A DNA stretch of 64,000 bases from Subtercola boreus (GCF_003399635.1 NZ_NBXB01000029.1:124001-188000); one strand, 5' to 3'; shown: positions 1-8,259, numbered from the stretch's first letter. Translations and numbers: made by a program. The notes: generated by a model from the letters alone, not told the origin.

Positions 1-371
1 AGGTCGTAGTCGGCGGCAATGCGGTCGACGATGGCATGCGCCCGCTTCAGCCGGGCCTCCCGGATCGTCTCGGTTTCCGCGAGCAGTGCGGGGTTGGTCG
101 GGTCGAACAGGTACGAGAGCAGGTGCACGCTGGCGTGGTCGAGGCGCGTGCTGAGCTCCATGCCCGGAATGAGGGTCAGCTCGTAGTCGCGCGCCGCCTC
201 CGACGCCGACGGCCAGCCCGCCGTGGAGTCGTGGTCGGTCAGGGCAAGCGTTCCGAGCCCGGCCTCGCTGGCCGAGCGCACCACGTTGTAGGGCGTCTCG
301 GTGCCGTCGGAAGCGCTCGAATGCGTGTGCAGATCGATGGGACCGCGGAACGCTGGAGCAACTTCGGACAT
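1..371 (-). CDS. PHP-domain metal-dependent phosphoesterase, C-terminally truncated by the window edge
   Basis: This is the N-terminal 123 residues of a PHP (polymerase and histidinol phosphatase) domain protein of the TrpH/YciV type, which are metal-dependent phosphoesterases acting on nucleotides or RNA ends. The start MSEVAPAFRG leads directly into the PHP motif DLHTHSSASDGT, then LALTDHDSTAGW, and IPGMELSTR with its metal-site glutamate. These are three of the expected metal-binding motifs. The rest of the gene lies beyond base 1, so the remaining ligands cannot be checked. The ATG at 371 is divergent from the next gene, with about 70 bases between them that must hold both promoters. Family assignment is firm; the substrate is unknown. 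Confidence 0.85.
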   Translation of the reverse strand, partial: MSEVAPAFRGPIDLHTHSSASDGTETPYNVVRSASEAGLGTLALTDHDSTAGWPSASEAARDYELTLIPGMELSTRLDHASVHLLSYLFDPTNPALLAETETIREARLKRAHAIVDRIAADYD

Positions 372-438
372 AAGCCCATCGTAGGCTTGCAGGGCGATGG
401 GGCCTGACCCCCTTGCAGAGTGCACCTGGAGCAGGCGG

Positions 439-1437
439 ATGATCGTTCGAATATTGTTCGCAGTCGTCGCCGTTCTGACGGTGGCCGTTCTCGCCGTGCT
501 CTCGTGGCCGCAGGGCTTCGGCCTCGAACACTCGATCGTCATCGCCCAGGTCGTGGCCTTCCGGCCCGTGCTCGCCCTCGCTGCGGTTGTGCTGGCCGTG
601 CTGCTGCTGGCCGGGATGCTCGTGGCCCGTCGAACCCGGGGCCTGTTCGGTTTCCTCACGGTGGTCCTGCTGCTCTTCGCCGGGGGCCAGGCCGCGGTTC
701 TCGCAACGCGCGGCTGGGTGCCGGACGCGGGCCATGCCGGCGCATCCGAGACCGCGACCGACGACGACATCGTCGTGCTCTCCTGGAACACGCTCGGCGG
801 GGCGGCCGATGCCGCATCGATCGCCGGACTCGCCCTTCGTCTCGGAGCCGACGTCGTCACGCTGCCGGAGACGCCCGAGAGCACCGCGACGGAGGTCGCA
901 GCCCTGATGACCGCCGGCGGAAAACCGGTCTGGGCGCACACCTCCAGCCACGGGGACTACCTCAGCCTGTCGACGTCGATCCTCGTCTCGACAGCCCTCG
1001 GCGAGTACGCGGTCAACGACACGTTCGGCGACACCGGCACCCTGCCGAGCATCGTGGTCTCCCCCGTCAACGGCGACGGACCGACACTCGCCGCCGTGCA
1101 TCCGGTCGCACCGACACCCGACGACCTCGAGGGCTGGCGTACCGACCTCGACTGGGTGAACCGGCTCTGTCAGACACCGAACCTGATCGTCGCCGGCGAC
1201 TTCAACTCCACGCTCGACCACCTCACCGGCATCGGCGACTGCCGGGATGCGGCGCTCACGGCCGGCACCGCCGCACTCGGCTCCTGGCCGACCTGGCTGC
1301 CCGCGCTCGTGGGCACCCCCATCGACCACGTTCTCACCACGGGCGGCTGGCGGGTCGTCTCGGCCGAGGTCATCCAGAGCGAAGACGGGACCGGCAGCGA
1401 TCATCGGCCCATCACGGCGACACTTGCGCGAGAATAG
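439..1437 (+). CDS. Endonuclease/exonuclease/phosphatase (EEP) family membrane protein
   Basis: The 332-residue protein has three hydrophobic segments in its first ~95 residues, then a C-terminal EEP (DNase I-like) fold. The EEP motifs are in order: LSWNTLGG (about 114-121), TLPETPE with the metal glutamate, VAGDFNST (about 251-258), IDHVL, and SDHRP near the C-terminus. The catalytic domain probably faces outward, as in other membrane-anchored members, but substrate (phosphodiester or nucleic acid) cannot be told from sequence. An in-frame ATG exists at 397, but the ATG at 439 starts directly at the hydrophobic segment MIVRILFAVV and has GGAG upstream, so it is preferred. Its stop is 4 bases before the start of the aminopeptidase gene, suggesting cotranscription. 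Confidence 0.85.
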   Translation: MIVRILFAVVAVLTVAVLAVLSWPQGFGLEHSIVIAQVVAFRPVLALAAVVLAVLLLAGMLVARRTRGLFGFLTVVLLLFAGGQAAVLATRGWVPDAGHAGASETATDDDIVVLSWNTLGGAADAASIAGLALRLGADVVTLPETPESTATEVAALMTAGGKPVWAHTSSHGDYLSLSTSILVSTALGEYAVNDTFGDTGTLPSIVVSPVNGDGPTLAAVHPVAPTPDDLEGWRTDLDWVNRLCQTPNLIVAGDFNSTLDHLTGIGDCRDAALTAGTAALGSWPTWLPALVGTPIDHVLTTGGWRVVSAEVIQSEDGTGSDHRPITATLARE

Positions 1438-1441
1438 GGGC

Positions 1442-3016
1442 ATGGCTGAACAGACCGACATCGCCCCCCGCGCCACCTCGAACCGCTCCACGACTCCCGG
1501 CTCCGACACCTTCAAGCGCTACATCGGCAGCGGGTGGGCGGAGCGCACCGACATCCTCCCCCCGTCGCGTGAGGAGGCCCCGTTCGCGGCCGACCGGCGC
1601 GCCCGGCTCTCGACCGCCTATCCGGGCAAGCGGCTCGTGATCCCGGCAGGCCGGCTGAAGCAGCGCTCGAACGACACCGACTACCCGTTCCGCGCGAATA
1701 CGGCCTTCACGTACCTCACTGGCTGGGGCAGCGACTCCGAGCCCGGTTCGGCGCTCGTGCTCGAGCCAGCCGAAGGCGGTGGCCACGAGGCATCCCTCTA
1801 CTTCCGCGAGCGGGCGGGGCGCGACTCCGACGAGTTCTACGCGAACCCCGAGATCGGGGAGTTCTGGATCGGGCCGCGCCCCTCCCTGGCCCAGGTGGCG
1901 AGCGATCTGGCGCTGGAGACCCAGGGCATCGCCGGACTCGACACGGTGGTCGCGTCGAGCGATGAGAACACGCTCGTGCTGCGGGACGCCGATCCGGAGC
2001 TCACGCTCCTGCTCGACATCGCCATCGAGCAGGCCGCCATCCAGCAGCAAGACGAAGCGGCCCTGCCGGCGATCGCCTACTCACCCGCCGCAGAGGAGGC
2101 CGACAACGTTTCGGGCTCCGAGTCGCTCGAGCAGAAACTCTCCGAGATGCGCCTGGTCAAGGACGAGTACGAGATCGGCCAGATGCGTCTCGCGATCGCC
2201 GCGACGGCCCGCGGATTCGACGACATCATCGCCGACCTGCCGCGCATCACTTCGCACGAACGCGGCGAGCGCCTGGTCGAGGGCGTGTTCAACGGGCGCG
2301 CCAGGGCCGACGGCAACGCGGTGGGCTACGACACGATCGCCGCCTCCGGCCCGCACGCCTGCATCCTGCACTGGACGCGGAACGATGGGCCCGTCGTTCC
2401 CGGCGACCTGATCCTGGTCGATGCGGGCGTCGAGCTCGACAGCTACTACACCGCTGACATCACCCGCACCCTTCCCGTCGGCGGACGGTTCAGCGACGAG
2501 CAGCGGATGATCTACGAAGCCGTTCGCGAGGCGGCCGACGCTGCGTTCGCCATCGTGCGGCCGGGCATCCGGTTCCGGGAGATCCACGCCACCGCCATGG
2601 GCGTGATCGCGCGGAAGACGGCCGAGTGGGGTCTGCTGCCGGTCACCGCTGAGGAGGCGATCGAGCCAGAGAACCAGCAGCACCGTCGTTACATGGTGCA
2701 CGGCACGAGCCACCACCTGGGCCTCGATGTGCACGACTGCGCGAAGGCACGCCGCGAGATGTACCTCGACGGGGTGCTCGAGGCGGGCATGGTGTTCACG
2801 ATCGAGCCCGGGCTCTACTTCCAGCCCGACGACCTGACGGTGCCCGAGTCGTTCCGGGGCATCGGGGTGCGGATCGAGGACGACATCCTCGTCACCGCGA
2901 CCGCCGCCGAGAACCTCTCGGCGGCCATCCCGCGCACGGCCGACGACGTCGAAGCCTGGGTCGCGGGCTCTGACCAGGCCCAACCGCCCGTAGTTGAGAC
3001 ACCTCCGCGCATGTGA
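1442..3016 (+). CDS. pepP: Xaa-Pro aminopeptidase (M24B metallopeptidase)
   Basis: The 524-residue protein is an aminopeptidase P. It removes an N-terminal residue that precedes proline, in the cytoplasm, using a dinuclear metal site. An N-terminal AMP_N domain (with YPFRANTAFTYLTGW) is followed by the pita-bread catalytic domain. The metal ligands are visible: two aspartates in LVDAGVELDSYYTADITRT (about residue 327 onward), the histidine of HGTSHHLGLDVHD, the glutamate of FTIEPGLY, and the glutamate of GVRIEDDI. The ATG at 1442 gives the usual N-terminus; the longer reading frame upstream overlaps the EEP gene and is spurious. The stop codon lies inside the left arm of a palindromic repeat. 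Confidence 0.93.
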   Translation: MAEQTDIAPRATSNRSTTPGSDTFKRYIGSGWAERTDILPPSREEAPFAADRRARLSTAYPGKRLVIPAGRLKQRSNDTDYPFRANTAFTYLTGWGSDSEPGSALVLEPAEGGGHEASLYFRERAGRDSDEFYANPEIGEFWIGPRPSLAQVASDLALETQGIAGLDTVVASSDENTLVLRDADPELTLLLDIAIEQAAIQQQDEAALPAIAYSPAAEEADNVSGSESLEQKLSEMRLVKDEYEIGQMRLAIAATARGFDDIIADLPRITSHERGERLVEGVFNGRARADGNAVGYDTIAASGPHACILHWTRNDGPVVPGDLILVDAGVELDSYYTADITRTLPVGGRFSDEQRMIYEAVREAADAAFAIVRPGIRFREIHATAMGVIARKTAEWGLLPVTAEEAIEPENQQHRRYMVHGTSHHLGLDVHDCAKARREMYLDGVLEAGMVFTIEPGLYFQPDDLTVPESFRGIGVRIEDDILVTATAAENLSAAIPRTADDVEAWVAGSDQAQPPVVETPPRM

Positions 3017-3057
3017 GACAGGCGTGCGGGTCTCACATGACCGTGCGAGTCTCACGA
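3010..3057. repeat. GTGAGAC palindromic repeat, copy 1
   Basis: A perfect 10-nt inverted repeat (3010-3019 and 3030-3039, arm catgtgagac) has a 10-nt spacer, followed by a second gtgcgagtctcacg half-element. It sits at the junction of two convergent genes and overlaps the pepP stop codon. A longer version with the same core and nearly the same spacer occurs at 53108-53171, so this is a dispersed repeat. There is no T-tract. Confidence 0.7.
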
Positions 3058-3088
3058 AGGGGCGTGAGTGGGCCGACGAAGCCTGAGG

Positions 3089-3715
3089 TCAGGCCGTCGG
3101 CTGCTCGGGGGTGGGCTGGCCGGGGGTGGGCGTGGGCTCCGCCGGGGCCGGGGCGGGCGGCGGGTCGGAGGGGTGCGCTGCGGCGGACGGCGGGGTGAAC
3201 GCCGGCTGGCCCCAACCCTGGCCGGGGCTCACGATGTTGCGGGCCCGGTTCGCCACGTCGGAGTCGGCCACCACGTCGTAGCGCGACGCGATCACCTGCA
3301 TCGTCGAGGTGTAGTCGCGGCGGCGGCGGGTCAACGTGTACGACACGATACGAAACAGCATGCCGAATCCCGCGCCGATCAGCACGGCCGCTCCGAGGAA
3401 CGGCAGTGACGACGCTGCGGGCTGGAAGATGATGAGCAGCAGCCCGAGGAACAGCCCGAGCCACGCTCCGCTGACCGCGCCGGCGGCCGCAGCCCTGCCG
3501 TAGCTCAGCTTGCCCGTGACATTCTCGACGCTCTTCAGTTCGCTGCCGACGATCGAGAGCTGCGCCACGGGGAAGTCCTCGCGGGCGAGCAGATCCACGG
3601 CCTGCTGCGCCTCCTCGTAGGTCTCGTACGTCGCGATGACGTCTCCCCGCGGGATGCGCGGTGACAAGGGGTTCGATCGGCCGGGGCGTGAGAGTGGGTT
3701 GGTCACGGCATCCAT
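3089..3715 (-). CDS. General-stress-protein (YflT/GSP17M-like) membrane protein
   Basis: The 208-residue protein has an N-terminal domain like the heat-induced stress protein YflT/GSP17M family: DVIATYETYEEAQQAVDLLA, then FPVAQLSIVGSELKSVENVTGKLSYGRAA. A Gly/Ala-rich double hydrophobic hairpin follows (about 75-120), as is common in actinobacterial members. The tail is a proline-rich cytoplasmic segment with many PAP/PTP units. The function is unknown; in other bacteria the family is part of the general stress regulon. The ATG at 3715 abuts a GGGAGG Shine-Dalgarno with no spacer, so the in-frame GTG three codons later (3706) is a realistic alternative start. Confidence 0.75.
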   Translation of the reverse strand: MDAVTNPLSRPGRSNPLSPRIPRGDVIATYETYEEAQQAVDLLAREDFPVAQLSIVGSELKSVENVTGKLSYGRAAAAGAVSGAWLGLFLGLLLIIFQPAASSLPFLGAAVLIGAGFGMLFRIVSYTLTRRRRDYTSTMQVIASRYDVVADSDVANRARNIVSPGQGWGQPAFTPPSAAAHPSDPPPAPAPAEPTPTPGQPTPEQPTA

Positions 3716-3891
3716 CCTCCCATGCCCGCCCCTCGCGGCAGCTGTGCGCCCAGCGGCACCCCGGCAGCAGCCGCTCTAACCGGCAGCACCCGCCGCACCC
3801 GGCGGCACCCGGCACCCGCCGCACCCGCTCCGCCCGGCGGCACCCCGCACGGCTACCTCCCCCGCCCAGCCCGACGGTCTAAGTTAGTACC

Positions 3892-5277
3892 GTGAGTGCC
3901 ACCAGAGTCTTCGTCGCCCGATTGGCCGGGTGCACCGTCTTCGACCCTGCCGGCGACCGACTCGGCAAGGTGCGAGACGTACTCGTCGTGTACCGCAACG
4001 GCCAGTCGCCGCGGCTCGTCGGGCTGATCGTCGAGATCCCCGGCAAACGCCGCGTCTTCGTGAGCATCGGCCGCGTCACGAGTATCGGCAGCGGTCAGAT
4101 CATCACGACCGGCCTCATGAACGTGCGTCGGTTCGAGCAGCGCGGCGGCGAGGTGCGGGTCATCGCCGAGATCCTCGGGCGCCGGGTGCGCTTCACCGAC
4201 GGGTCGGGCCTGGCCACGATCGAGGATGTCGCCATCGAGCAGTCCGGGCCCGGTGAGTGGAGCGTGTCGCAGGTCTTCCTCCGCCGCCCGAAGACCGGCG
4301 CGAGCCCGTTCGGCAAGGGCCCGACCGTCTTCGCGGCGTGGAACGAGGTCGAGGAGCTCGGCCAGACCGGCGAGTCGCAGTCCGCCGAACAGCTCATCGC
4401 GACCTACGCCGACATGCGGCCTGCCGACCTCGCGACCACCCTGATGGATCTCCCCCAGCTCCGCATGCTCGAAGTGGCCGGGGAACTGCCCGACGCCCGC
4501 CTCGCCGACGTTCTCGAGGAGATGCCCGAGAGCGAGCAGGTCGAGATCATGAACCAACTCGACGACACCCGTGCGGCAGATGTGCTCGACCAGATGCAGC
4601 CGGATGACGCAGCCGACCTCATCGCACAGCTCTCCGAGGCCCGCGGGGAGGAGCTGCTGAAGCTCATGCAGCCCGAAGAGGCCGACGACGTGCGCATGCT
4701 CCTCGCCTACGCCCCCGACACCGCCGGTGGGCTGATGACGACCGAGCCCATCATCGTGTCGGCCGACGCCACCGTGGCCGAGGGGCTCGCCCTCATCCGT
4801 CGCCACGAACTCGCGCCCGCCCTCGGCGCCGCGATCTGCGTGACCCTGCCACCCTACGAGCCGCCGACCGGGCGTTTCCTCGGCATGGTGCACTTCCAGC
4901 GGATGCTCCGCTACCCGCCGCACGAACGCCTCGGTTCGCTCGTCGACGACGGGCTCGAAGCGGTGACCGCCGAGACGAGCGCCGCCGAAGTCTCGCGCAT
5001 CCTGGCCAGCTACAACCTCGTCTCCGTTCCCGTGGTCGATGAGAACCACCGACTTGTCGGGGTGGTGACGATTGACGATGTTCTCGATTACCTGCTGCCC
5101 GACGACTGGCGAAGTCACGAGGGCGACGACCGGGCGGCGAGACGCACGGCGCCCTCCCTGCAGGCGAGACCCCTTGCCGGCAGCCCCGCGGGCGGCCAGA
5201 TCAAGGCACCCACGGCCGGGAACGGCCAACTGAGGCCCGGAACGGCCCGTGAGAGGAGGAACGGTCATGGCTCGTAA
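3892..5277 (+). CDS. PRC-barrel / MgtE N-domain / CBS-pair regulatory protein, no transmembrane part
   Basis: The 461-residue soluble protein starts at a GTG. Residues ~1-150 form two PRC-barrel-like halves (VFARLAG..., then AEILGRRVRFTDGSGLATIEDV). Residues ~165-265 are an MgtE_N superhelix: repeated short helices such as ELPDARLADVLEEMP and LDDTRAADVLDQM. Residues ~275-395 are a CBS pair (MTTEPIIVSADATVAEGL and LVSVPVVDENHRLVGVVTIDDVLDYLLP). It resembles the cytosolic gate of MgtE Mg2+ channels but has no membrane domain, so it cannot be a channel alone. Its stop lies inside the next gene (11-base overlap), which encodes a two-helix DUF1003 membrane protein, suggesting the two work together. 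A Mg2+- or nucleotide-sensing role is inferred. Confidence 0.8.
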   Translation: MSATRVFVARLAGCTVFDPAGDRLGKVRDVLVVYRNGQSPRLVGLIVEIPGKRRVFVSIGRVTSIGSGQIITTGLMNVRRFEQRGGEVRVIAEILGRRVRFTDGSGLATIEDVAIEQSGPGEWSVSQVFLRRPKTGASPFGKGPTVFAAWNEVEELGQTGESQSAEQLIATYADMRPADLATTLMDLPQLRMLEVAGELPDARLADVLEEMPESEQVEIMNQLDDTRAADVLDQMQPDDAADLIAQLSEARGEELLKLMQPEEADDVRMLLAYAPDTAGGLMTTEPIIVSADATVAEGLALIRRHELAPALGAAICVTLPPYEPPTGRFLGMVHFQRMLRYPPHERLGSLVDDGLEAVTAETSAAEVSRILASYNLVSVPVVDENHRLVGVVTIDDVLDYLLPDDWRSHEGDDRAARRTAPSLQARPLAGSPAGGQIKAPTAGNGQLRPGTARERRNGHGS

Positions 5278-5821
5278 CGCGCCGACCCGTGCATCCAACA
5301 CCCGCCTCGACGCGCCGAAGGGCCTCCGCAGCGGCGTGCTGCCCACCCGCAACCGCTTCTCCCGCACCAGCCGCGACCGCTTCGGACGGAGCACCGAGGC
5401 CATCGCCCGCGGGATGGGCACGCCCTGGTTCTTGGTCATTCTCAGCGTCTTCGTGCTCATCTGGATCGGCTTCAACACGTATGGGCCCCCGAACCTGCGG
5501 TTCGACTCGGCTGCCATCGGCTTCACGGCTCTCACGCTCATCCTGAGCCTGCAGGCCTCCTACGCGGCCCCGCTCATCCTGCTCGCGCAGAACCGGCAGG
5601 ACGACCGCGACCGCGTGCAGATCGAGCAGGACCGGCAGCGCGCCGAACGGAACCTGGCCGACACCGAGTACCTGGCGCGCGAGGTGGTTGCGCTCCGGCT
5701 CGCGATGCAGGACATGGCGAGCAAGGACTTCATCCGCGCCGAGCTCCGCGCGCTGCTCGAGGAACTCACCGCGGACGACGCGGAGCAGGCGAAGTCGGGG
5801 AAGACGAGCGGGAGTGCCTGA
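5267..5821 (+). CDS. DUF1003 family membrane protein
   Basis: The 184-residue protein has a basic N-terminus (about 50 residues rich in Arg), then two transmembrane helices (TPWFLVILSVFVLIWIGFNTY and a second around IGFTALTLILSLQASYAAPL). The conserved DUF1003 segment ILLAQNRQDDRDR and a charged, probably coiled-coil tail follow. The family's biochemical role is unknown. The start at 5267 is fixed by GAGAGGAGGA at 5251-5260. It overlaps the upstream PRC/MgtE_N/CBS gene by 11 bases and the downstream Mrp gene by 8 bases, so all three are translationally coupled. A partnership with the MgtE_N/CBS protein is inferred from this linkage. Confidence 0.85.
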   Translation: MARNAPTRASNTRLDAPKGLRSGVLPTRNRFSRTSRDRFGRSTEAIARGMGTPWFLVILSVFVLIWIGFNTYGPPNLRFDSAAIGFTALTLILSLQASYAAPLILLAQNRQDDRDRVQIEQDRQRAERNLADTEYLAREVVALRLAMQDMASKDFIRAELRALLEELTADDAEQAKSGKTSGSA

Positions 5822-6968
5822 CGCGCCGCCCTCCCTCGCCGACGACGTGCGGCGGGCGCTCGGCCGGGTGCTCGATCCCGAGATCCGGAAGCCCATCACC
5901 GAACTCGACATGGTCGGCGAGGTGACCGTCGGGTCGGATGGCCTTGCGACTGTCGTCGTGAAGCTGACGATCGTCGGATGCCCGGCGGCCGACACCATCG
6001 AACGTGACGTCAGGGCGGCCACCCTCGGCGTTCCGGGGGTGTCGGGTGCCGACATCCGGGTCAGCGTGATGACCCGCGAACAGCGGAATGCGCTCACCGA
6101 GAGACTCCGCGGCCCCGGTGGTGTGCGCGTGATGCCGTTCGGACCGGATTCGCTCACCCGCGTGATCGCGGTGACAAGCGGCAAGGGCGGGGTGGGCAAG
6201 TCCACGCTCACGGCCAACCTCGCCGTGGCGCTGGCGGCGGGGGGGCTCCGGGTGGGCATCGTGGATGCCGACGTGTACGGGTTCTCGATCCCGGGCATCC
6301 TGGGCCTCGTCTCAGACGGGGTGGCGCAGAAGCCGACGCGTGTCGACGACATGATCCTGCCGCCGGTCGGTTTTGGGGTCAAGGTGATCTCGATCGGAAT
6401 GTTCGTCGACGACAACGCCGCGGTCGCGTGGCGGGGCCCGATGCTGCACCGCACCATCCAGCAGTTCCTCACCGACGTGTACTTCGGCGACCTCGACATC
6501 CTGCTGCTCGACCTGCCGCCGGGAACGGGCGACGTGGCGATCTCGGTCGGGCAGTTGCTCCCGCACGCCGAGGTGCTCGTGGTGACAACGCCGCAGCCCG
6601 CGGCAGCCGACGTCGCCGAGCGCTCCGGCGTCGTCGCCCGCCAGACCGGCCAGCGCATCGTGGGTGTCATTGAGAACATGGCGGGGCTGCCGGCGCCCGA
6701 CGGCACGATCCTCGAGGTCTTCGGTTCGGGCGGCGGCGCGGAGGTGGCGCGGCGTCTGTCGGCCGGGCAGGCTCCGGATGCCGCGGTGGATCTGCTGGCC
6801 TCGATTCCGCTCAGCGTGGGACTCCGCGCCGGCGGCGACGTGGGAATGCCGATCGTGCTCAGCGACCCGGCCGACCCGGCTGCGGCGGCCATCCTGCGTG
6901 TCGCGGCGCGCCTCGCGACCCGTGGCCGCGGCCTGACCGGCCGCAGCCTCGGGATCACCCCGACCTGA
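5814..6968 (+). CDS. mrp: Mrp/ApbC family iron-sulfur cluster carrier ATPase
   Basis: The 384-residue P-loop ATPase of the Mrp/NBP35 family is thought to carry and deliver Fe-S clusters in the cytoplasm. Residues ~5-95 are an MIP18/DUF59 domain (LDPEIRKPITELDMV, with the conserved cysteine in LTIVGCPAAD). The ATPase part has the deviant Walker A GKGGVGKST (about 122-130), the switch DLPPGTGDVAIS, and GVIENMAGL. The C-terminal CxxC present in many Mrp proteins is absent (LPAPDGT stands there), as I recall for mycobacterial homologues. The GTG start at 5814 overlaps the DUF1003 gene. Why an Fe-S carrier sits with a Mg-type regulator is not obvious from sequence. Confidence 0.9.
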   Translation: MPDAPPSLADDVRRALGRVLDPEIRKPITELDMVGEVTVGSDGLATVVVKLTIVGCPAADTIERDVRAATLGVPGVSGADIRVSVMTREQRNALTERLRGPGGVRVMPFGPDSLTRVIAVTSGKGGVGKSTLTANLAVALAAGGLRVGIVDADVYGFSIPGILGLVSDGVAQKPTRVDDMILPPVGFGVKVISIGMFVDDNAAVAWRGPMLHRTIQQFLTDVYFGDLDILLLDLPPGTGDVAISVGQLLPHAEVLVVTTPQPAAADVAERSGVVARQTGQRIVGVIENMAGLPAPDGTILEVFGSGGGAEVARRLSAGQAPDAAVDLLASIPLSVGLRAGGDVGMPIVLSDPADPAAAAILRVAARLATRGRGLTGRSLGITPT

Positions 6969-7000
6969 CCCCGCTCCCTCCCACCGATACCTCCTCTCCC

Positions 7001-7100
7001 TCCCACCCCCTCCAACCCCTTTTCCTCCCACCCCCTCCAGCCCCTTTTCCTCCCTCCCCCTCCAGCCCCTTTTCCTCCCTCCCCCTCCCGCGCCCCTCCG
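7001..7100. repeat. 25-bp pyrimidine-rich tandem repeat
   Basis: Three near-identical 25-bp units (7001-7025, 7026-7050, 7051-7075) and a degenerate fourth, all of the form tccCaccccctccagcccc followed by ttttcc. The + strand is almost pure pyrimidine. The array lies between the mrp stop and the first foldback in front of the DUF559 gene. It could form unusual DNA structures; no function is assigned. Confidence 0.8.
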
Positions 7101-7108
7101 TGTCTCCC

Positions 7109-7160
7109 AAGGGACGCAAATCGTGCCAACGGTGGCGCGATGGCGCGATATGGGTCCCTT
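7109..7160. repeat. Foldback element upstream of the DUF559 gene
   Basis: Two 19-nt arms (7109-7127, aagggacgcaaatcgtgcc, and 7142-7160, ggcgcgatatgggtccctt) pair at 16 of 19 positions across a 14-nt spacer. A second element with the same arms follows the DUF559 gene at 8204-8259, so the pair brackets that gene. No T-tract follows either arm. Confidence 0.75.
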
Positions 7161-7223
7161 CGCTGGCGTGGAGCCTGTGGATAACTCTGCACAAGGCGTC
7201 TGGATGCCCGGCAGAGTGTTCGC

Positions 7224-8198
7224 ATGCCAGAACTCAAGCCCCTGCCCGCCGCACTGACGGGCATCCCTTTCACCAACCGGACCGCACACAGACTCGGCGT
7301 GGGTGCCGGGCGCCTTCGAAGTGACGATCTCCGCGCGCCGTTCCACGGGGTGCACACTGTGGCGGGAACCAGGATGCCCGACGACGAACACCGCCTCGTC
7401 CGCGAAGCGCTCGCACGGTGCCACGCCTTCGCCACCGTCCTCAGGCCCGGCGAGCGATTCTCCCACACCACCGCCGCGCTGCTCTGGGGGGCGGCGCTAC
7501 CCCGGAGCTTCACGAACGCGCCGTTGCATGTCGCCGCTCCCGACCCGACTCGGGCTCGTCGGGCGCGCGGCACCGTCGGCCACACGCTCCCGCCATCACT
7601 GCCGGCCCTTCGGCGTGGGCTCCCCGTCACCGACCCCACAACCACCTGGTTCGGAGCAGCACAGCTCCTTCCCCTCGACGAGCTCATCGCGCTCGGCGAC
7701 CACCTCATCCATCGTCCCGTCTACCCGGTTCGAGGAGACACCCGTCCCTACGTCACTCTCTCGGAACTCGAAGAGCACGCCATCAGCACCCGCGGCCCCG
7801 GCGTGAACCGTGCGAGAGAGGCCCTCAGGCTTCTCAACGGGGGCGCCGAGTCACGCCCGGAGAGCCTGCTGCGTCTTCTCCTCCACAGGGCCGGATTGCC
7901 GAAACCCGAGGTCAATCCCGAAATCTGCGATTCGGTCGGCAACAGTATCGGCCGGGCAGACCTCGTCTTTCGCGAATGGAGAGTCATCGTCGAGTACGAC
8001 GGCCAGCAGCACCGGTTGGAAGACGAACAGTACGAGAAGGATGCGACGCGGCTCGAACTCTTCCACCTCGACGACTGGCATGTCATCCGCGTCCGAAAAG
8101 AAGGGCTCTTCAGGTTCCCCCGCCAGACCGCCGAACACGTCTCCGACGTACTGCGCCGCCGCGACGCCCACCCCCTCCCCCGAGATCGCTCCCGCTGA
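7224..8198 (+). CDS. DUF559 / PD-(D/E)XK nuclease-domain protein
   Basis: The 324-residue protein has a Vsr-like, DUF559-type nuclease fold at its C-terminus. The likely active-site residues are D246 in GRADLVF and E257 in VIVEYDGQQH, followed by the conserved EKDATRLELFHLDDWHVIRV. The N-terminal ~180 residues resemble a winged-helix/AbiEi-type region (SHTTAALLWG, LPVTDPTTTWF), as in actinobacterial multicopy proteins of this architecture. The biological role is unknown; DNA repair, transfer-associated nicking and defence are all possible. The ATG at 7224 is the first plausible start. The gene is alone, and matching foldback elements lie ~60 bases upstream and 5 bases after its stop. Confidence 0.75.
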   Translation: MPELKPLPAALTGIPFTNRTAHRLGVGAGRLRSDDLRAPFHGVHTVAGTRMPDDEHRLVREALARCHAFATVLRPGERFSHTTAALLWGAALPRSFTNAPLHVAAPDPTRARRARGTVGHTLPPSLPALRRGLPVTDPTTTWFGAAQLLPLDELIALGDHLIHRPVYPVRGDTRPYVTLSELEEHAISTRGPGVNRAREALRLLNGGAESRPESLLRLLLHRAGLPKPEVNPEICDSVGNSIGRADLVFREWRVIVEYDGQQHRLEDEQYEKDATRLELFHLDDWHVIRVRKEGLFRFPRQTAEHVSDVLRRRDAHPLPRDRSR

Positions 8199-8203
8199 CG
8201 CCG

Positions 8204-8259
8204 CGAAGGGACCCGAATCGCGGCGAGAGGCCACATTTGGCGCGATGTGGGTCCCTTCG
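8204..8259. repeat. Foldback element downstream of the DUF559 gene
   Basis: Arms 8204-8222 (cgaagggacccgaatcgcg) and 8241-8259 (cgcgatgtgggtcccttcg) pair at 17 of 19 positions with an 18-nt spacer. The arms match those of the element at 7109-7160. It begins 5 bases after the DUF559 stop codon. No T-tract follows, so a standard intrinsic terminator is not clearly indicated. Confidence 0.75.

Noticed and set aside
3716-3891. A gene in the GCACCCG-rich gap before the PRC/MgtE_N/CBS gene
   Set aside because: The stretch is a low-complexity GC run of ggcacccg-type units with no start/stop frame of coding character.
5201-7708. An 835-codon open frame on the minus strand
   Set aside because: It is antisense to DUF1003, mrp and part of the DUF559 gene and has Arg/Ser-rich composition; it arises from high third-position GC of the true genes.
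7109-8259. An insertion sequence ending in terminal inverted repeats
   Set aside because: Each flank is itself a hairpin, rather than the two ends being inverted copies of one another, no transposase is present and no target-site duplication was recognised.
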